A DNA stretch of 64,000 bases from Mesorhizobium plurifarium (GCA_000824785.1 CCNB01000012.1:350993-414992), one strand, 5' to 3'; shown: positions 28,153-37,285, counted from the stretch's first letter. Made by a program: numbers and translations. The notes: generated by a model not told the origin, from the sequence alone.

Positions 28153-31024
28153 GGAGCCGCCTCCCTTCCGGATCGAAGGCGCAGGGCGCGACGATCGTCG
28201 CCTGCCGCACGACACCCAGATGTTGAACGTCAATCGTTTCGCCGTGCCGCGCCGCGCCCCGTTCGATGAGCGCGAGCGCAACCGGGCGTCCCAGGGTCGG
28301 GCTCTGATAGCTGGAGGTGACGAAGCCGATGCTTCTGAGCCGGCCGTCGCGCTTCTCGACGCCATGCGCACCGGTCGCCAGCGGCGCCTCGCCTTCGCGT
28401 ACCGCCAAGCCGACGAGCTGGTTGCGGTCCGCGCTGTTGCCCGCTTCGGTGAAAAGCGAGCGCTTGCCGACGAACTCGCCGGCGCGTTTGGTCCGCGGTC
28501 CGGCGACGCCCAGATCGTGCGGCATGGTGGTGCCGTCGGTGTCCTTGCCGATGACGATGTAGCCCTTCTCGGCGCGCAGGATCATCAGCGATTCGAGCCC
28601 GAGCAGCACGGCGTCGAAGGCGCGACCCTCCTGCCGCATCCTGGCCCACAGCGCCTCCGCCCGATCGGCGCGGATGGATATCTCGTAGCTGCGGTCGCCG
28701 GTGAAGGACACCCTGGCGATGCGCACCTCGTCGCCGGCAAAACGGCCGGCGGCGATCGCCATATGCGGCAGGCTGGCATCGTCAAGCGCCGCGCCCAGAT
28801 CGAGCGCTTCCACGACCTGGCGTGCATTCGGACCCGAAACGGTCAAGGTGGCGTATTGCGCGGTGGCGTTGTGGATATAGACCGCTTCGCGGCCGAACCG
28901 GTCCTGCCGCCATTCTTCGAGGCGTGCGTGGACCGCGGCGACATGCGACGACGAGCAGGAGACGATGAAGCGATGCTCGTCAAGGCGCACAAGCACGCCG
29001 TCGTCGAAGACGACGCCGTTTTCCGACAGCATGAAGCCATAGCGGCAATGACCCGGCTTCAGGGTCGACATGGTGTTGTAGTAGATGAAGTCGACAAACT
29101 CGGCCGCGCGCGGGCCGACCACCTCGATCTTGCCCAGCGTCGAGCCGTCGAAGAGCGCGACCGACTGCCGGGCGCGCCGCGCCTCGTCCTCGATCGAGGC
29201 GCCGGCTTCACCGCCGCCATAATAGGCAGGTCTTAGCCAACCGCCATATTCCTGGAACACGGCGCCCGCGGCGCGATGGTTTGCCTCCAGCGGCAGGCGG
29301 CGGACCGGCGCGTGCATGCTGGCCCGGCGCGATCCAGCCAGGCTGGCGAACGGGACAGGCGTGAAGGGCGGCCGGTAGGTCGTGGTGCCGACTTCCGCGA
29401 TTCCGCGCCCGGTGATGTCAGCCAGCAGCGCCAGACCGTTGAGGTTCGAGGTCTTGCCCTGGTCGGTCGCCATGCCGAGCGTGGTGTAGCGCTTCAAGTG
29501 CTCGACCGAGACGAAATTCTCCCGCGCCGCGAGCTCGACGTCCTTGGCGGTGACGTCGCTCTGATAATCGATCCAGACGCGCCCCTTGGCCTTGGGGTTC
29601 GGCCACAGACTGACGACGCCGAGTGTCGCTTCCGCCCCCGTGCCGCGCGGCGCGGCCGACGACGAGCCGAAGTCGCCAGGGGCCGCGGCGCCGCTGGCCA
29701 AGGCCTCCGAGAGCGAGACCGTGCCGGCCACGGCGCCGGCGACGCCAATCCCGTCAATCAATTCGCCGGGAATGAAGGCCGCCAGTTGGTCGCTCCAGGC
29801 AAGCTTGCCTTTCGCTTGCGAGAACAGGTGCACGGTGGGTGTCCAGCCGCCGGAGACGAGAACGCAGTCGACGCCAAGCGTCGTGCCGTCGTCCAGCAGA
29901 ACGCCCTGGACGGCGTTACGCCCGCGCGCCGCCGTGATCGTACGACCCGCCAGGACGCGAATACCGCCCTTCGCTTGCGCATCCCCGGCGCGCCGGCAAT
30001 CGACCACCGTCACCGAAGCGCCGGCCGCGGCCAGCGCCGAGGCCGGCTCATAGGCGCTGTCGTTGTTGGTCGCGACCACGATCTCGCGGCCGACAAGTAC
30101 GCCATGCCGGCGCAGATAGCTGAGTGCGGCATCGGCGGAAAGGATTCCGGGCAGGTCGTTGTTGGCGAACGGCACGGGCCGTTCGATCGCGCCCGTTGCC
30201 AGCACGATGCGACGGGGCCGCACGCGCCAAAGCGTGTCCGGCCGGCCGTCGGCGTGGCGCTGGTTGAGCGCGACCAGATTGTGGTCGTAAAGGCCGAAAG
30301 CGGCCGTCTCGCTCAGCATGAGCTGACCGGCGCCCTTCAGCCTGGCAACCGTCGCCTCGACCCACGCCCTGCCCTCGACGCCATCGACTTCGCCGACGCG
30401 GTGACGCAGCGACCCGCCGGGATGCGCCCCGTCGTCGGCCAGCACAACCGAATGCCCGGCCGCCGCCGCGCTGGCTGCCGCGGCAAGACCGGCCGGCCCG
30501 GCGCCGACCACCAGGACGTCGCAGTGATGGTTGACCTGATCGGAGACCTGGCGCGGCTTCCAGTCGCTGTCGACGATGCCAAGTCCGGCCATGGCGCGGA
30601 TGCGCGGCTCGAACAGGTGCCAGTCCGGCCACATGAAGGTCTTGTAGTAGAAGGCGGCGGGCAGGAAGCGCGCGAAGCGGTCCAGAACGGCGTTGCGGTC
30701 GTTCTCAGCCGTCGGCGAAGCGTTGACGCTTGTCACCCGGATGCCGTCCGTGGCCTGCACGGTCGTGGCGCGGGCATTCGGCACCCGGCCGGCCGCGCTT
30801 TCGACATCGACCAGCGCATTGGGTTCCTCGACGCCGGAGCCCCAGATGCCGCGCGGCCGATGGTATTTGAAGCTGCGGCCGACCACAGCCTGGCCGCTCG
30901 CGAGCAAGGCCGACGCGATCGTGTCGCCCGCAAAACCCTCCACGCGGCTGCCGTCGAAGGTGAAGCTCAGCGGACGGCCGCGGTCGATGTCGCTGCCACC
31001 GGTTGTGAGACGGGAAGCGCTCAT
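28145..31024 (-). CDS. soxA: Sarcosine oxidase alpha subunit
   Basis: This 959-aa alpha subunit matches the usual length. It has a 2Fe-2S-ferredoxin-like N-terminal region (FTFDGSRVEGFAGDTIASAL), an NAD-binding Rossmann domain (VVGAGPAGLAAAASAAAAGH near residue 175) and a C-terminal aminomethyltransferase (GcvT-like) domain that binds tetrahydrofolate. It forms the core of the cytoplasmic tetramer with SoxB, SoxD and SoxG. It overlaps soxD by 4 bases. Confidence 0.93.
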   Translation of the reverse strand: MSASRLTTGGSDIDRGRPLSFTFDGSRVEGFAGDTIASALLASGQAVVGRSFKYHRPRGIWGSGVEEPNALVDVESAAGRVPNARATTVQATDGIRVTSVNASPTAENDRNAVLDRFARFLPAAFYYKTFMWPDWHLFEPRIRAMAGLGIVDSDWKPRQVSDQVNHHCDVLVVGAGPAGLAAAASAAAAGHSVVLADDGAHPGGSLRHRVGEVDGVEGRAWVEATVARLKGAGQLMLSETAAFGLYDHNLVALNQRHADGRPDTLWRVRPRRIVLATGAIERPVPFANNDLPGILSADAALSYLRRHGVLVGREIVVATNNDSAYEPASALAAAGASVTVVDCRRAGDAQAKGGIRVLAGRTITAARGRNAVQGVLLDDGTTLGVDCVLVSGGWTPTVHLFSQAKGKLAWSDQLAAFIPGELIDGIGVAGAVAGTVSLSEALASGAAAPGDFGSSSAAPRGTGAEATLGVVSLWPNPKAKGRVWIDYQSDVTAKDVELAARENFVSVEHLKRYTTLGMATDQGKTSNLNGLALLADITGRGIAEVGTTTYRPPFTPVPFASLAGSRRASMHAPVRRLPLEANHRAAGAVFQEYGGWLRPAYYGGGEAGASIEDEARRARQSVALFDGSTLGKIEVVGPRAAEFVDFIYYNTMSTLKPGHCRYGFMLSENGVVFDDGVLVRLDEHRFIVSCSSSHVAAVHARLEEWRQDRFGREAVYIHNATAQYATLTVSGPNARQVVEALDLGAALDDASLPHMAIAAGRFAGDEVRIARVSFTGDRSYEISIRADRAEALWARMRQEGRAFDAVLLGLESLMILRAEKGYIVIGKDTDGTTMPHDLGVAGPRTKRAGEFVGKRSLFTEAGNSADRNQLVGLAVREGEAPLATGAHGVEKRDGRLRSIGFVTSSYQSPTLGRPVALALIERGAARHGETIDVQHLGVVRQATIVAPCAFDPEGRRLHA

Positions 31025-31290
31025 GCGCCCCGCTCCGCTTCGCCGAGCGCCGTAGAGCCCGACACCTTGTGATTGACGCTGTCGCGGCTCATCGCGAAGA
31101 ACTCACCGCAGGTGAGATGCACCCAGATCTCGCGGGTTGGCCCCTTCGGATTGTCGCGCATGTGGAGGTAGCCGGCCCAGCGCTCGGCGGTCACCTCGCT
31201 GCCGTCGGGCCTCAGATTGCCCGCCTCGCCGCCATAGTGAAACTCGCTTTCTTCGCGCGGCCCGCAGAACGGGCAGGGAAAGAGCTGCAT
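31021..31290 (-). CDS. soxD: Sarcosine oxidase delta subunit
   Basis: This 89-aa zinc-binding subunit shows the SoxD signature: an N-terminal CPFCG, later LTCGEFF, and the GTREIWVHL-like segment. Size and order (soxB-soxD-soxA-soxG) are canonical. It lies 14 bases from soxB. Confidence 0.93.
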   Translation of the reverse strand: MQLFPCPFCGPREESEFHYGGEAGNLRPDGSEVTAERWAGYLHMRDNPKGPTREIWVHLTCGEFFAMSRDSVNHKVSGSTALGEAERGA

Positions 31291-31304
31291 CTTGTTCTAA
31301 ACCT

Positions 31305-32558
31305 TCAATGGGCAATGCCGGAGCCGGCGGCCTCGTCGATCAGCCGGCCGCGGGCGAAGCGGTCGAGATCGAAGGGCCGGCTGATGTCGTGATGCCTGCC
31401 GGTGGCAAGCAGGTGGGCAAGCAGGGTGCCGCCGGCGGGGATCGCCTTGAAGCCGCCCGTGCCCCAGCCGCAATTGAGGAACAGGCCGGGCAGCGGCGAC
31501 TCGCCGATGATGGGCGAGGAATCCGGGACCACGTCGACGATGCCGGCCCACTGCCGCATCATCTTCAACTGGCCGAAGATCGGGAACATTTCGAGCATGC
31601 CGGCGATGACGCCTTCCAGCACCGGCAGGTTGCCGCGCTGGCCGTATGACGGGATGCGATCGAGCGCGCCGCCGATCACCAGCTCGCCCTTGTCCGATTG
31701 GCTGACATACACGCCCGTGTCCGGCGAGATCACCACCGTGTCGATGATCGGCTTGACCGGTTCGGATACGCAGGCCTGCAGCGCGTAGGAATTGACCGGC
31801 AGCCGGAAGCCCGCTTTCGCCGCCAGCACCGACGAATGGCCGGCGACAGCCATGCCCGTGCGCTCGGCCCGGATCGCGCCGCGCGAGGTGACGACGCCGC
31901 GGCAGCGCCCGTTCTCGATGATGAAGTCGGTGATCTCGCAATTCTGGATGATGTCGACGCCGAGACGGCTCGCCGCGCGCGCATAGCCCCACGCCACCGC
32001 GTCGTGACGGGCGGTGCCGCCGCTTGGCTGCCAGGTGCCGCCATAGACGGGGTAGCGCGTATCCGGGCTGAAATTGTAGATCGGCACGACGCGGCGCACG
32101 TCCTCGACCGAGAACAGCTCGCAATCGATACCGTTGACCTGGATGGCGTTGACCGACCGGGCGGCGGTTTCCATTCCAGCTTCGCTGTGCGCGAGGGTCA
32201 GGATGCCGCGCGCGGAAAACATCACATTGTAGTTCAGGTCCGTCGACAGCGTCTTGTAGAGGCTGTGGGCCAGCCCGTAGATCGCCGCGCTTTCGGGATA
32301 GAAATAGTTCGAACGCACCACGGTGGTGTTGCGGCCCGTGTTGCCGCCGCCGATCCAGCCTTTCTCCAGGAGCGCGACGTTGGTGACGCCGTGATTTTTG
32401 GCGAGATAATAGGCAGTGGCAAGCCCATGCCCGCCGCCGCCGATGATGATCGCGTCGTAGCGCGGTTTCGGGTCGGGAGAGCGCCAGGCCTTTTCCCAGC
32501 CCGTCTGGCCGGCGAGGCCTTCCTTGAAGAGCGAAAGCGCCGAGTACTGTCTCGTCAT
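31305..32558 (-). CDS. soxB: Sarcosine oxidase beta subunit
   Basis: This 417-aa FAD/FMN subunit carries the amine-oxidation site. It has an FAD motif in IIGGGGHGLATAYYLAKNHG and the canonical beta-subunit opening (ALSLFKEGLAGQTGWEKAWR). GAAGG precedes the ATG. It is the first gene of soxBDAG, with operator-like site C about 160 bases upstream. The cluster implies that sarcosine is produced by the upstream hydrolytic and demethylation steps. Confidence 0.93.
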   Translation of the reverse strand: MTRQYSALSLFKEGLAGQTGWEKAWRSPDPKPRYDAIIIGGGGHGLATAYYLAKNHGVTNVALLEKGWIGGGNTGRNTTVVRSNYFYPESAAIYGLAHSLYKTLSTDLNYNVMFSARGILTLAHSEAGMETAARSVNAIQVNGIDCELFSVEDVRRVVPIYNFSPDTRYPVYGGTWQPSGGTARHDAVAWGYARAASRLGVDIIQNCEITDFIIENGRCRGVVTSRGAIRAERTGMAVAGHSSVLAAKAGFRLPVNSYALQACVSEPVKPIIDTVVISPDTGVYVSQSDKGELVIGGALDRIPSYGQRGNLPVLEGVIAGMLEMFPIFGQLKMMRQWAGIVDVVPDSSPIIGESPLPGLFLNCGWGTGGFKAIPAGGTLLAHLLATGRHHDISRPFDLDRFARGRLIDEAAGSGIAH

Positions 32559-32933
32559 GCGCCTAGACCTTCATCACAGGTCGCAAACCTCGCCTCGCCG
32601 CAAGGACTTGGCCGCCATGTCTTCAGCTCGAGCTCGTCCAACCGATCGCCCCTTAAAACACCTGCTTTGCCTTTGGTCGCCGAACACCCCAAAGCAGCGC
32701 CAAGCGCACATTTAGCGCGAATGTACACCTGTGTCCATTCAAAGCGTATAGCGCGCTTCGGCGTGTTTCACAGATTTCGGGATGTGCGGTCCGACAAGCG
32801 CCGGCACACTCATCGGAGCCACTCCGGCACGCGCTCGGCGAAGTGAAGCGAATGCGCCCCGCAAGCAGGGTCCCTGGAGGCCGGACCGCTTTGGTTTGCG
32901 CCCGGCGCTCTTTGCAAGATCCGGTCCTGGATA
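32559..32933. other. Intergenic region carrying the sox promoter
   Basis: These 375 bases separate the soxB start from the end of the LivM-hydrolase gene. They contain the operator-like palindrome at 32719-32740 and are locally AT-richer around it (AAAGCGTATAGCG). No supported gene is seen, and the short open frames lack ribosome-binding sites. Confidence 0.5.
32719..32740. promoter_or_regulatory. Operator-like site C upstream of soxBDAG
   Basis: The half-sites GAATGTACACC and TGTGTCCATTC match each other as inverted repeats at 9 of 11 positions. AATGTACACC is identical to one half of site A. It lies about 160 bases upstream of soxB, and no other gene starts here. Confidence 0.65.
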
Positions 32934-34808
32934 TCAGGCGACCACGTCGGCGCCATGCCGGCTTGTTGTTTCGGCCGCGCGCAGGAACGCAACGAGCTTT
33001 TCGTTGAAGATCGCCGGCTTCAGCAGGAAGGGCGCGTGCTTGCCGTCCTGGATGTCGTCCGGCTCGCCGGTCCACTGCTCGAGCTTCAGGTCCCGGAAAT
33101 ATTGATGGTTCAGGAACGGATCGTTCGAGCCGTTCAGGATGGCGAACGGAACCGCGGCCGAGCGCAGGAAGCGCATCTGTCGCGGCCAGTCGACGATCTG
33201 GAGCTTGCCCAGCGTATAGGCGCGGGCACGCCCGTCGGTCCGTCGCACGGCCCGGTGAAGGTGGATCGTCTCGGCTGTCTTCGGGCCGGTCGTAGACGCA
33301 GCGAAGTCACGGCTCTCGGCCGGCGACAGGAAGGTCTTGCTCGCCAAAACGAAATGGCTGGTCGCGTCATAGGCGCGGCCGACATCTTCCGGAACGACCC
33401 TGAGCGGCGGCGTGCCGGAAACGGCAAGCGCCCGCACGGGATAGTCGCGGGCCGCAAGCTCGATGGCGATATAGCCGCCCAGCGACCATCCGAACACAAA
33501 GGGGTTTGCCGCGCTGAGCGCCTTGAGCACGTCTTCGGCCACGTCGGCGAAGGCCTCGACGCTATAGTCCTTTTCCGGATCGGCGTTGTCGGACACGCCG
33601 TGACCAGGCAGGTCGAAGGAGATGACGCGATAACGATCGCGGAGCGCCTTGAACTGGTTGGCGAAGACCTCCTTGGCGGAGGAGTTGCCGTGGATGAGGA
33701 GAAGCGCCGGCTTGTCGCCGCCGGTGTCGGCAACGGCGATCCTGCCATGGCGGGTGGCGACCATCGTCTCATGCGCCCCGGTCATCGCTTCCCGCTGGCC
33801 GAGGCCAAAGCGGCGGCGCAATCTGGCCGTCGCCTGCGAACGCGCCACGTCGAGCGCTTCACGAAGCGTCTGCAGCAATGCCCAGAGCCCACCCGGATAG
33901 AAGATCAAGATGACGATCAGCAACAGCGACATGATGATGTTGCGCCAGGCGCCGTAGGCGGCGAAGACCTCCGACACCATGGTCACGAAGAAGGCCGCGA
34001 GGATCGGACCCCAGATCGTTCCGGCGCCGCCGAGCAGAAGCATCGAGAGCAGCAGGCCGAGCAGCCCGAGGCCGAAATTGTCGGGAGAGGCAACGCGCAT
34101 GTAGGAGCCGTAGAAGCCGCCGGCCACGCCGCTCAGCGCCGCGCTCACCGTCAGCGTGAACAGCCGGGTGCGCGTTTCCGACATACCGCGCGAGATGGCG
34201 TAGTATTTGTGGTCGCGCATGGCCACGATGGCGCGGCCGAAACGCGAGCGAGTGATCTTGTAGAGGATGATGGTGGAGGCCACCAGCATCAGCAAGGCCA
34301 GATAATAGTAGCCGACCTTGCCGCCGCGGTTGAAACGGTAGCCGAAGAGCTCGAGCGCCGGCAGGCTCACCATGCCCGACGTGCCGCCGGTGATGTCGGA
34401 CTGGCTGATGATGATCTGGTAGAGCACCTGCGAGGCCGCGATGGTCACCAGGATGATGTAGATGCCTGAAAGCCTGAGGATGGGCAGCGTTATGAGGGCC
34501 GCGACAAGCCCCGCGGCAACACCGGCGAACGCTATGCCCAGCCATGGCGACAGGCCGAGGGTCTGGCCGACCAGTCCGAACGCGTAGGTGCCGATGGTGA
34601 AGAGCGCGACATGGGCGAAATTGAAGAGGCCGCCATAGCCGAGGCTGAGGTCCCAGCTCGAGGCCACGATGCCGAACACGAAGGCCAGAACCAGGAGATG
34701 CCGCAGATACATGCTTGACGACAGCAGCGGCACAAGCGCCAGCACGGCCAGGACGACCAGAACCGGGATCAGCCCGGAGCTGCGGGCGAAGGACGGGCTA
34801 TACCGCAT
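32934..34808 (-). CDS. LivM-type ABC permease fused to an alpha/beta hydrolase
   Basis: This 624-aa fusion has residues 1 to about 318 as a complete branched-chain amino-acid-type permease with multiple membrane helices (LSLGYGGLFNFAHVALFTIG, then PITGGTSG-like DITGGTSGM). After a basic linker (about 318-345, ATARLRRRFGLGQRE) comes a complete alpha/beta hydrolase with HGNSS (373-377), nucleophile Ser442 in GWSLGG, Asp563 and His591. There is no stop, frameshift or start signal between the parts. The LivM C-terminus is normally cytoplasmic, so the hydrolase would sit at the inner exit of the channel. It is the last gene of the liv operon, overlapping livH by 1 base. Confidence 0.88.
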   Translation of the reverse strand: MRYSPSFARSSGLIPVLVVLAVLALVPLLSSSMYLRHLLVLAFVFGIVASSWDLSLGYGGLFNFAHVALFTIGTYAFGLVGQTLGLSPWLGIAFAGVAAGLVAALITLPILRLSGIYIILVTIAASQVLYQIIISQSDITGGTSGMVSLPALELFGYRFNRGGKVGYYYLALLMLVASTIILYKITRSRFGRAIVAMRDHKYYAISRGMSETRTRLFTLTVSAALSGVAGGFYGSYMRVASPDNFGLGLLGLLLSMLLLGGAGTIWGPILAAFFVTMVSEVFAAYGAWRNIIMSLLLIVILIFYPGGLWALLQTLREALDVARSQATARLRRRFGLGQREAMTGAHETMVATRHGRIAVADTGGDKPALLLIHGNSSAKEVFANQFKALRDRYRVISFDLPGHGVSDNADPEKDYSVEAFADVAEDVLKALSAANPFVFGWSLGGYIAIELAARDYPVRALAVSGTPPLRVVPEDVGRAYDATSHFVLASKTFLSPAESRDFAASTTGPKTAETIHLHRAVRRTDGRARAYTLGKLQIVDWPRQMRFLRSAAVPFAILNGSNDPFLNHQYFRDLKLEQWTGEPDDIQDGKHAPFLLKPAIFNEKLVAFLRAAETTSRHGADVVA

Positions 34809-35695
34809 CAGACGGATTTCCTGTATCGGCCGAACAGGCCTTCTGGCTTGGCGACGAGCACGACGATCATGATGGCGAAGAGCACCGTCGGGCTCCAGTA
34901 GAGGCCGACGAGATAGGTCATGACAGCCTCGAGCAAGCCGACGATGAAGGCCGCGTAGATCGGGCCGGTGAAGCGCGCGATGCCGCCGAAGATCACCACG
35001 ATCAGCGCTTTCATCAGCGGATCGGAGCCCATCGAAGGGTTCATGAAGCGGATGGAGCCGATCAGGATGCCGGCCAACGCCGCCAGCGCAGCCGACAGGC
35101 CGAAGGCGATCGCATAGAGCCGCTCGACGTCGATGCCCATGAGCTGCGCCGCCTCGCGGTTCTGCGCCACGGCGCGCATGGCGCGACCAAGCGGCGCGCG
35201 CTGCAGGAACACGCCGAGCGCCGCCAGGATGACGAGCGCCAGCGCCACCACCGCCATCTCGTTGCGGGATATGGTGATGCCGAGGAGCGACATGTCGCCG
35301 CCGAGCAGCGGAGAGAGCTGCTTATTGCGCGGCCCCCAGACGAGGTTGATGACGTTTTCCAGGATGGTCGCGCCGGCAAGCGTGGTGATGACGGATTTCA
35401 CCACGATGTCCGGGTTTCGTTCGAAAGGCTTGATAAGGAGGTAGTAGACGAACATGCCGATGACGAACATGCCGATGATGGAGATCCCTGCCCCGGCCAG
35501 CAGGCCGGCGCCCGAGGCCTCGGTGCTGGCGATCTGCCAAGCGATATAGGCGCCGAGCGCGATGAAGGTGCCGTGGGCGAAATTGAAGATGCCGAGCGTC
35601 GTCCACACGAGCGCCAGCCCGGTCGCCATCAGCGCGTAGAGCGCGCCCAGCACGATGCCGCCGAGCAGGATCAGGTTAAGCGTCTCAAGGGTCAA
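34808..35695 (-). CDS. livH: Branched-chain amino-acid-type ABC permease
   Basis: This 295-aa LivH-class permease has GALYALMATGLALVWTTLG and FNFAHGTFIALGAY near the N-terminus and EAAQLMGIDVERLYAIAFGL in the coupling loop. It pairs with the LivM part of the fusion. It overlaps livF by 4 bases and the fusion gene by 1 base. Confidence 0.92.
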   Translation of the reverse strand: MTLETLNLILLGGIVLGALYALMATGLALVWTTLGIFNFAHGTFIALGAYIAWQIASTEASGAGLLAGAGISIIGMFVIGMFVYYLLIKPFERNPDIVVKSVITTLAGATILENVINLVWGPRNKQLSPLLGGDMSLLGITISRNEMAVVALALVILAALGVFLQRAPLGRAMRAVAQNREAAQLMGIDVERLYAIAFGLSAALAALAGILIGSIRFMNPSMGSDPLMKALIVVIFGGIARFTGPIYAAFIVGLLEAVMTYLVGLYWSPTVLFAIMIVVLVAKPEGLFGRYRKSV

Positions 35696-36483
35696 TGGTG
35701 ATCCTCGCCGAACATCAGTTTCATGATCTCTTCATGCGTAGGCATGTCCACCTTCTCGATGCGGCGCGAGATGCGGCCGTGATCAAAAAGGTAGAGCGTG
35801 TCGATCAGTTCCTCGAGGAAGGCGATGTCCTGATCGACCACTATCAGCGGCACGCCGGATTCCCGGATGGTCTGGATCGCCGAAGCGAGTTCCCCGCGCA
35901 GCTTGGGCGACAGCCCCAGCGTCGGCTCGTCGAGAATGAGAAGCTTCGGCGCAGCCATCAGCCCGACGCCTATGGCCACCATCTGGCGCTCGCCGCCCGA
36001 AAGGAAGCGTATCTTGTGGTCGAGACGCTCGTGCACCCGGGGAAAGAGCCGGAAGACCGTATCCAGTGTCTCAGCCGCATTGGCGCGCCCGCGGGAAGCA
36101 TAGGGCGCGATCGACAGCGTTTCGGCGACAGTCATGTCCGGAAACAGCAGGTTCCCCTGCGGGACATGGATCAGCCCGGCGCGCGCCACCGCTTTCGGAT
36201 CCATCCGGCGCCGGGTAATGGCGTCGTAGTTGAAATTGCGCCAGCGCCGGCTGCCGCGCGCGCCCGGCCGGTTGAGCTGGACACCATCGAAGAAAATGTC
36301 CCCATCCCACGGGTCGATGATGCCGGACAGGGTTCTCAGGAAGGTCGTCTTGCCGTGACCGTTCGGGCCGAACAGCCCCACGCTGGCACCCTGCACCAGC
36401 GAAAGGTCGATCTTGCGGAAAATCTGCAGCGGCTCGTAGCCGCCGTCGAGGCCCCTGACATCGAGAAGAAGCGTGTCCGTCAT
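35692..36483 (-). CDS. livF: Branched-chain amino-acid-type ABC ATPase (LivF class)
   Basis: This 263-aa ATPase has Walker A GPNGHGKTT (His where Ala or Ser is usual), signature LSGGERQM and Walker B LLILDEPTLGLSP. A segment of about 20 extra residues after the Walker A region (PGARGSRRWRNFNYDAI) is longer than in standard LivF. It overlaps livG and livH by 4 bases each. Confidence 0.9.
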   Translation of the reverse strand: MTDTLLLDVRGLDGGYEPLQIFRKIDLSLVQGASVGLFGPNGHGKTTFLRTLSGIIDPWDGDIFFDGVQLNRPGARGSRRWRNFNYDAITRRRMDPKAVARAGLIHVPQGNLLFPDMTVAETLSIAPYASRGRANAAETLDTVFRLFPRVHERLDHKIRFLSGGERQMVAIGVGLMAAPKLLILDEPTLGLSPKLRGELASAIQTIRESGVPLIVVDQDIAFLEELIDTLYLFDHGRISRRIEKVDMPTHEEIMKLMFGEDHH

Positions 36484-37205
36484 CGTGCCTGCCCCAGATA
36501 GGCTTCGATCACTTTCGGATCGGCAACGACTTCGGAGGGAAGCCCCTGGGCGATCACCCGGCCCTGGTCGAGGACGATAAGCCGGTCGCAGACCGACATC
36601 AGCAGCGGCAGGACATGCTCTATGAGCAGAATGGCGATACCGCGCTGGCGCAGCCCGAGAATAAGCGCCTTCATGTGCTCGATCTCGCCGGGCGTCAGGC
36701 TCGACGCCGGCTCGTCGAGCAAAAGCACGCGTGGCGACATGGCCAAGGCGCTGGCGATCATCAGTATCTTGCGGAAGAAGATGGGAAGCGTCGCGGTCGG
36801 CGCGTTGTGCAGCGTCTGGGGAAAGCCCACGATGTCGAGCACCGCGACCGCGGCGATCTCATTCTCTCTCTGCCCCTGCCGCTTGCCGCTGTGCTCGATG
36901 GCCACCAGCACATTGTCGATGGCGCTCAGCGAGGTGAAGATGCTTTCGCGCTGGAAGGTGCGGGCGATGCCGGAACGGCTCACCTCCTCCGGCGCCACGT
37001 TCTGGATTTCCCTGCCATCGAAAACGACGCGGCCGCTGTCGGCCGGAAAGGGGATGTTGGTCAGGATGTTGAACAGCGTGCTCTTGCCGCTGCCGTTCGG
37101 CCCGGCGACGCCGAGTATTTCGTTCTCGGCCAGCGCAAAGCTGACGCCGCCCACAGCGCGCAAGCCGCCGAAGGACTTGGTGAGATTTTCAGCCGTAAGG
37201 ATCAT
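36480..37205 (-). CDS. livG: Branched-chain amino-acid-type ABC ATPase (LivG class)
   Basis: This 241-aa ATPase has Walker A GPNGSGKST, Walker B LLLDEPASSLTPGE and the switch-region His in LLIEHVLPLLM. The conserved LivG opening (MILTAENLTKSFGGLRAVGG) fixes the start at 37205; the upstream extension is not coding. The canonical signature LSGGQ is not seen. The equivalent region reads FFRKILMIASALAMSP, which is atypical. Confidence 0.85.
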   Translation of the reverse strand: MILTAENLTKSFGGLRAVGGVSFALAENEILGVAGPNGSGKSTLFNILTNIPFPADSGRVVFDGREIQNVAPEEVSRSGIARTFQRESIFTSLSAIDNVLVAIEHSGKRQGQRENEIAAVAVLDIVGFPQTLHNAPTATLPIFFRKILMIASALAMSPRVLLLDEPASSLTPGEIEHMKALILGLRQRGIAILLIEHVLPLLMSVCDRLIVLDQGRVIAQGLPSEVVADPKVIEAYLGQAR

Positions 37206-37261
37206 GCAAGACTGCTTTGACGAAAGCGAAACGCTGTTGGGCTTCGGCGCCGGGAAGAAGC

Positions 37262-37285
37262 GCCGGCGCGATAGGTCGCGCCGGC
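37262..37285 (-). other. Intercistronic stem-loop between binding-protein and ATPase genes
   Basis: The arms GCCGGCGCG (37262-37270) and CGCGCCGGC (37277-37285) form a perfect 9-bp stem with a 6-base loop. It lies 37 bases after the binding-protein stop and 57 before livG. No T-run follows, so mRNA stabilisation or partial attenuation fits better than full termination. Confidence 0.55.

Noticed and set aside
29276..31072. 598-aa plus-strand open frame inside soxA
   Set aside because: It is antisense to soxA, which is supported along its full length.
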